Assembly (NCBI GenBank): GCA_964477685.1
Contig: CAYZHK010000060.1
Location: forward strand, 1 to 9,083
DNA length: 9,083 nt
Source: JACTUC01 sp964477685
Lineage (GTDB): Archaea; Thermoproteota; Methanomethylicia; Methanomethylicales; Methanomethylicaceae
Direction: 5' to 3'
In this document: positions 5,567-9,083 of the stretch, piece after piece
Layout: every line of letters begins with the position of its first letter
How positions within the stretch are numbered: position 1 is the first letter of the stretch
Made by a program: the position numbers and the translations under genes
The notes under the pieces: model-generated
Database searches by the model: none
What the model was told of the DNA's origin: nothing
Seen by the model: the letters and a program-made list of their open reading frames with translations, nothing else

Positions 5567-7203
5567 GGCTCCAGAATGTCAGGATAATCACTGAGATACT
5601 CCTGCTGTCCCAGCTCAGGATCCGAGGCGAGAGGAAGGGGCAGAGCTGGTACAGGACCCCGAAGGGGCTCATGGCAATAAACCTGGTGGTCTTCATCGGA
5701 GCCTTCTTCGCGCTCTACGGTGGGCTTCATTTCATGCCAGAGGACATGATGATCTGGCTTTTCCCACTGGCCGTCCAGCTCCTCTCCACCCTCCCCCTCA
5801 TCACACTCGGCTTCATGGTCCTCTACGGAATCCTCTTCATAATAGGAGAGAGTTCGCAGTATGCATCGAGCGAGATGGTTAACTACATGCCCGTCACTAC
5901 GACTGAGTATGTCCTTGGCTCGTCCCTATCGACAATCTTCATGTACCTCTTCATACTCACGGCAGCCTTCGCCCTCTCGCTGGCATTGGCCATTCCATTT
6001 GGCCTCTACCCTGTCTGGGGGGCGGCAGCGCTGCTCAGCGTCTTCTTCATGGTTGTGGGGGGCTTCATTGCAGAGATAATCAGGGCGCTTGTCAACAGGG
6101 TCTCATCGACCTTTTCGAAGCGTGGCGGTCGGTCGGCGCTGGTCACCAGGGGCATCCTGGTCATAGTCGTCCTCGTGATATCCCAACTCTTCTTCAACCC
6201 AAACCTACTCTTCCGTGCCCTCCAGTGGTTCGCTCCCCAGATACAGGCCCTCTGGTTCGTGCCTCTGATATGGCCCTCCCTGGTTGTGGCCTTCCTTGCC
6301 GTCGGCAACATCTGGGGTGCGGCGCTCTACGCCCTCCTGACCGTCTGCTTTGGGCTAGCCCTGATGGGTCTGGGGGTCTTCCTCCGCTCCAGATACTGGG
6401 CGCCTCTTCCGGTCAGCGTCAAGCTGGGCAGCGGCAAGGCCGGCACATATGGCGGGCGCGGCCTGCTGGGTCGCTTGGGTATGAGCCAGCAAGAGGCAGC
6501 CCTCGTTCGGAAGGATCTCCACTCCCTCTTTAGGAGAAAGGAGATGATCCGGTTCCTCGCCATCCCAATAGTCATCATGGTCCCCATACTCCTCACGTTC
6601 TCCGTCGAGCCAGCATCCGCTGAGGAGCGCCTTTCAACCATGTCTGCCCTCGCAGGGACATGCCTCATGGGCAGCGGCATGTTCGGCCTCTTCATCTCAA
6701 TAGTTTCCATGGGCCAAGAGGGCCCAGCGCTATGGAACCTCTACTCCTCGCCGCTCGCGGCTAAGTCGCTCTTCAGGGCAAAGTTCCTGGCGCCATTCCT
6801 CGTCTCGCTTCTCCCTGCTTTCGCCCTCCCTCTCGTAGTCTCCCTGATCTTCGGCTTCACCTCCATGTGGTCCATCGCCCTCCTCTCCTCCTCGCTTATC
6901 CTCTGCACCCTTGCGGTGTTCATAGGCAGTTACCTCGCCCCCAAGTACATGGATCTGGAAGAGAAGCCAAGGAACGCCTACATCAGGGGGACCGGCATGA
7001 TGATTGGCTTTGCACTGCTCGCCATGTGCGGCCTGACTGTGATGCTGCCCTTCATTTTTTATGTCTTCTGGAAGGAAATCGCACTCTCCTACGGAATAAC
7101 TTCCACCATTGCCGTATTGATGAGCGCGGCGGTAGGTATCGCCTTCGTGCTCCTATTCTACCGCCTCGCCTACCGCGCCATGGAGAACGTCTCCATCGAA
7201 TGA
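5563..7203 (+). CDS. Large polytopic ABC-2-type transporter permease
   Basis: This is the membrane partner of the preceding ATPase, coupled by an ATGA overlap. Its 546 residues hold about 12 hydrophobic spans (roughly 37-58, 65-95, 118-147, 150-175, 196-212, 230-273 as one or two, 330-347, 360-382, 405-430, 435-458, 475-502 and 510-533). That is about twice the six spans of a simple ABC-2 permease. Two loops carry similar signals: NYMPVTTTEYVLGS (107-120) and LYSSPLAAKSLFRAK (393-407), each just before a hydrophobic block. Both resemble the ABC-2 loop in which a proline precedes a coupling helix, suggesting a fused or duplicated permease that may work without a second subunit. A basic cytoplasmic stretch (about 276-330) separates the halves. 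Export of peptides, lipids or an antimicrobial are all possible; I recognise no specific substrate. Confidence 0.85.
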   Translation: MRLQNVRIITEILLLSQLRIRGERKGQSWYRTPKGLMAINLVVFIGAFFALYGGLHFMPEDMMIWLFPLAVQLLSTLPLITLGFMVLYGILFIIGESSQYASSEMVNYMPVTTTEYVLGSSLSTIFMYLFILTAAFALSLALAIPFGLYPVWGAAALLSVFFMVVGGFIAEIIRALVNRVSSTFSKRGGRSALVTRGILVIVVLVISQLFFNPNLLFRALQWFAPQIQALWFVPLIWPSLVVAFLAVGNIWGAALYALLTVCFGLALMGLGVFLRSRYWAPLPVSVKLGSGKAGTYGGRGLLGRLGMSQQEAALVRKDLHSLFRRKEMIRFLAIPIVIMVPILLTFSVEPASAEERLSTMSALAGTCLMGSGMFGLFISIVSMGQEGPALWNLYSSPLAAKSLFRAKFLAPFLVSLLPAFALPLVVSLIFGFTSMWSIALLSSSLILCTLAVFIGSYLAPKYMDLEEKPRNAYIRGTGMMIGFALLAMCGLTVMLPFIFYVFWKEIALSYGITSTIAVLMSAAVGIAFVLLFYRLAYRAMENVSIE

Positions 7204-7217
7204 ATCAGCTCCGCTCC

Positions 7218-7240
7218 CCCTCTGCGGTGAAAAAAGAGGG
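7218..7240 (-). terminator. Candidate terminator after the GYD-domain gene
   Basis: The minus strand carries T6 (7230-7235) about 16 nt after the GYD stop codon, within a CCCTCT/AGAGGG inverted repeat (6-bp arms, 11-nt loop). Archaeal termination mainly needs a T-run on the coding strand, and this one suits the minus-strand gene. The convergent permease gene has no clear T-run of its own in the 48-bp gap; the nearest is T5 at 7284-7288, inside the opposing gene. Confidence 0.5.
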
Positions 7241-7251
7241 AGGACGGTCGA

Positions 7252-7575
7252 TTACTGCGCCTCTGGCCCGCCAGTCCTGCTGATTTTTCCCTTCTTGACG
7301 CCCTCTATGAAGGCGTCTATTTTTAGCGCAGGCATAGTCAGCATCGATACAGTGCCGCGCGCCCCGAACTCGGCCGATATCAGGTACATCGTCTCGTTGC
7401 CAGGCGCGTCGATGATGGTCACGAAGTCATAGGGGCCGAGAGTGGCGAACTGGTAGAGTATCTTGGCGCCCAGCTCCTCGATCTCCTGGTTCACCTCCTT
7501 TATCCTGCCGGGCTTCAGCTTCACGGTCTCCCTCCCCTCGGAGGTCAGGTTGGACAGAAGGACATAGTATGGCAT
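7252..7575 (-). CDS. GYD-domain protein of unknown function
   Basis: This small cytoplasmic protein of 107 residues matches the GYD family, an alpha/beta-barrel-like fold widespread in bacteria and archaea with no firm function. Seen: the N-terminal YYVLLSNLTSEG (3-14), KPGRIKEV (21-28), the family-naming turn, here GPYD (47-50), then VTIIDAPG (52-59) and the LTMPAL strand near 79-84. Family members are usually about 95-110 residues, so it is complete. The ATG has no good ribosome-binding sequence, but a TATA-like box lies about 35 bp upstream, suggesting a very short leader. It follows the flavodiiron gene on the same strand after a 62-bp gap, and the absence of a T-run there means the two could also be co-transcribed. 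Convergent with the permease gene. A role in redox stress is only suggested by that neighbour. Confidence 0.85.
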   Translation of the reverse strand: MPYYVLLSNLTSEGRETVKLKPGRIKEVNQEIEELGAKILYQFATLGPYDFVTIIDAPGNETMYLISAEFGARGTVSMLTMPALKIDAFIEGVKKGKISRTGGPEAQ

Positions 7576-7607
7576 AAAATATCCCAGAGATCACTCTATG
7601 CCGGGTC

Positions 7608-7615
7608 TATTTACC
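7608..7615 (-). promoter_or_regulatory. TATA-like box of the GYD-domain gene
   Basis: The minus strand reads GGTAAATA, with its centre about 35 bp before the ATG at 7575. The expected transcript would start near 7585, leaving a leader of about 9 nt. This fits the lack of a ribosome-binding site. Confidence 0.5.
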
Positions 7616-7637
7616 CTTTTTTTGGGCAGCAGGCCCC

Positions 7638-8822
7638 TCAGAGCTTGCTGGCAAACTCCCTGCCGAACTCCTTGCACCTCCCCAGCTCTTCGGCCGAGGG
7701 CGCCCAGTTGACCGTATAGGAGGGCAGAGCCAGCTCGCAGCCTGCGTCCCCGAGGACCGCCTCAAGCTCCTTCGCCGCGCCACCTCCCCAGCCGTAGGAG
7801 CCGAAGACCGCGGCCAGCTTCCCCTTCGGCTTGAGCCCCCTGAGGTCCACAGCGAAAGTGCCCAGGGTCGGAAGGATACCGTTGTTTATCGTGGAGGACC
7901 CCACCAAAATCCCGCCCGCATCCAGCAGGTCGCCGAAGATGTCGCTCTCGTCTGAGTCAGGCAGCCGGTAGAGCTTCGCCTCAACTCCCGCCTCCATCAC
8001 CCCCTCCATCATCGCCTTGGCCATCTTTTCGGTACTCCCCCACATCGTGTCGTAGACTATGAGCACCCTCTTCAGCCTCTCCCCCTTGGCCCACCTGGAA
8101 TAAAGCCCCACGATCTCCCCGGGGTTCTCCCTCCAGATAACGCCATGGCTGGGCGCTATCATATTGATCCTGATGCCCATTTTCTGGATCTCCTCCAGCT
8201 TCCTCAGCACAATGGGGCTGAGGGGCCAGATGATGTTTGCGTAGTACTTCTTCGCCTCCTCTATCATTTCGCACCTGTCGACCTGGTCATTGAACCTGGA
8301 AGACATGGCGAGGTGCTGGCCGAAGACGTCGTTTGGCATGAGGAGCCCCTCCTCAGCAAGATACGTGAACATGCTGTCGGGCCAGTGGATCATGGGTGCC
8401 TCGATGAACGTCAGCGTCCTCTTGCCCAGGCTGAGCCTGTCGCCTGTCTTCACAGCGCTGAAGTTGCCTCTGTAGCCGTAGTACTTCTCGAGCCCTTGCT
8501 TGCATCGGGCGGTCCCGTAGACCTTCGCCTCCGGTGCCACCTCCAGCAGGTCCAGCAGGCCCGAGGAGTGGTCGGGCTCGAGGTGGTTGGCAATTATATA
8601 GTCAATCTCGGACGGCTCGACTATCTCGCCGATCCTCTCGAGCATCTCCTTCGAAAAGGGCTGGTAGACACAGTCCACCAGCGCAACCTTCTGGTCGGTG
8701 ATGAGGTAGGAGTTGTAGGTGGTCCCCCTGTGAATGGAATAGCTGAAGCCGTGGAAATGCCTGAGGTTCCAGTCCACGGCACCGACCCAAAAGACATCCC
8801 TTAAAAGCTCGACTTTTACCAT
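7638..8822 (-). CDS. Flavodiiron protein (FprA-type oxygen/nitric oxide reductase)
   Basis: This cytoplasmic enzyme reduces O2 to water (or NO to N2O), protecting anaerobes. It has 394 residues from this start, the usual length for two-domain members. The N-terminal metallo-beta-lactamase-like domain (about 1-248) carries all diiron ligands: His80, Glu82, Asp84 and His85 in NHLEPDHSSG, His147 in MIHWPDS, Asp165 in MPNDVFGQH and His226 in APSHGVIW. The C-terminal flavodoxin domain (about 251-394) has the FMN phosphate loop YDTMWGSTE (257-265) and GSYGWGGG (341-348). There is no rubredoxin domain, so the electron donor is separate: rubredoxin, or F420H2 as in methanogen FprA. I chose the ATG at 8822 because family homology begins a few residues later, GGGG lies 7 nt before it, and the preceding 50 bp are AT-rich. 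The frame stays open upstream, so an extended form is possible. Confidence 0.93.
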   Translation of the reverse strand: MVKVELLRDVFWVGAVDWNLRHFHGFSYSIHRGTTYNSYLITDQKVALVDCVYQPFSKEMLERIGEIVEPSEIDYIIANHLEPDHSSGLLDLLEVAPEAKVYGTARCKQGLEKYYGYRGNFSAVKTGDRLSLGKRTLTFIEAPMIHWPDSMFTYLAEEGLLMPNDVFGQHLAMSSRFNDQVDRCEMIEEAKKYYANIIWPLSPIVLRKLEEIQKMGIRINMIAPSHGVIWRENPGEIVGLYSRWAKGERLKRVLIVYDTMWGSTEKMAKAMMEGVMEAGVEAKLYRLPDSDESDIFGDLLDAGGILVGSSTINNGILPTLGTFAVDLRGLKPKGKLAAVFGSYGWGGGAAKELEAVLGDAGCELALPSYTVNWAPSAEELGRCKEFGREFASKL

Positions 8823-9083
8823 TGGCAAGCCCCAAGAAACTACCCGAAGGTAGGCACTTAATCTTTTTGATGCCCGCGCCGGGGGGAAAAGCCGGCGGCA
8901 GATCATCTTGTAGCGCTCCAGCAGTGCGTCATATTCTGAAGTGTCCACTCGGGCCTTAACAGGCTTTTTCCGGACGACGCCCCTCACGAACTCCGATATG
9001 CCGCCTCCCTCGCCCTGCTTCCCAGGGATGAGGTCCGCACACTCCATTGGGATGCCTTCGGTCACCCCCCTCACATTCGACCC
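8823..9083 (-). other. Open frame upstream of the flavodiiron start: partial unknown gene or N-terminal extension
   Basis: The flavodiiron frame stays open for all 87 codons from the ATG at 8822 to the right edge. From about 8874 outward the codons look like real archaeal coding sequence (mostly G or C in the third position, many AAG, GAG, AGG and ATC). They encode a basic, charged stretch including KKPVKARVDTSEYDALLERY. The last 17 codons before the ATG turn AT-rich and look intergenic. A run of six C (minus strand, 8881-8886) lies at the change. Dropping one C would end the upstream frame at a TAA at 8858-8860. I do not recognise the encoded stretch. It may be the tail of a separate gene, a frameshifted gene, or a true extension. 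Confidence 0.35.
8830..8868 (-). promoter_or_regulatory. Weak promoter and ribosome-binding site of the flavodiiron gene
   Basis: The minus strand has an AT-rich tract, AAAAAGATTAAG (8857-8868), about 35-45 bp before the ATG, and GGGG (8830-8833) 7 nt before it. This is a poor TATA match, but it is the only AT-rich block near the start. Transcription would begin around 8835. Confidence 0.35.

Noticed and set aside
7614..7636. CCC-T7-GGG tract and a short GGGC/GCCC hairpin between the flavodiiron and GYD genes
   Set aside because: On the strand of these genes the tract reads as A's, so it is not a terminator for the flavodiiron gene; no plus-strand gene ends here.
8145..8804. 219-codon plus-strand open frame
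   Set aside because: It is antisense to the flavodiiron protein, whose diiron ligands and FMN loop are all intact.

Overview
This looks like a chromosomal segment from a GC-rich archaeon. The evidence is: (i) an amino-group-carrier (LysW-type) lysine/arginine biosynthesis operon; (ii) an Lrp/AsnC regulator directly upstream of that operon, as with LysM of Sulfolobus; (iii) archaeal TATA-like boxes at a fitting distance upstream of several starts, with short inferred leaders; and (iv) a rubredoxin-free flavodiiron protein of the type found in anaerobic archaea. A Thermoproteota/TACK lineage (for example Bathyarchaeia-like) is my best guess, but the sequence alone does not fix the lineage. Apart from the promoter gaps the window is almost fully coding. 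I see no RNA genes, CRISPR array, insertion sequence or sign of recent transfer.

Layout. Positions 1-3134 (all minus strand) hold an Lrp/AsnC regulator, then a gap with a TATA box and an inverted repeat, then lysX, lysY and lysZ packed head to tail (lysX stop abuts lysY start; lysY and lysZ share an ATGA overlap). lysZ runs off the left edge. These enzymes ligate LysW to alpha-aminoadipate (or glutamate), then phosphorylate and reduce the carrier-bound side chain, giving precursors of lysine and possibly arginine. The carrier gene lysW and the later genes lysJ and lysK are not in the window.

Positions 3135-3266 form a divergent promoter region. Positions 3279-7203 (plus strand) hold a membrane M48 zinc protease with an extra N-terminal domain, an ABC ATPase, and a large polytopic permease whose start overlaps the ATPase stop. 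Together they look like a protease-plus-ABC-2 exporter unit; its substrate is unknown.

Positions 7230-8822 (minus strand) hold a flavodiiron protein (O2/NO reductase) followed by a small GYD-domain protein. Between the flavodiiron start and the right edge (8823-9083) the same reading frame stays open and looks partly coding. It may be the tail of another gene or an N-terminal extension.

The most useful leads are the two candidate Lrp operators, the protease/exporter unit with its unrecognised N-terminal domain, and the open extension upstream of the flavodiiron protein. I found no clearly new defence or mobile system.
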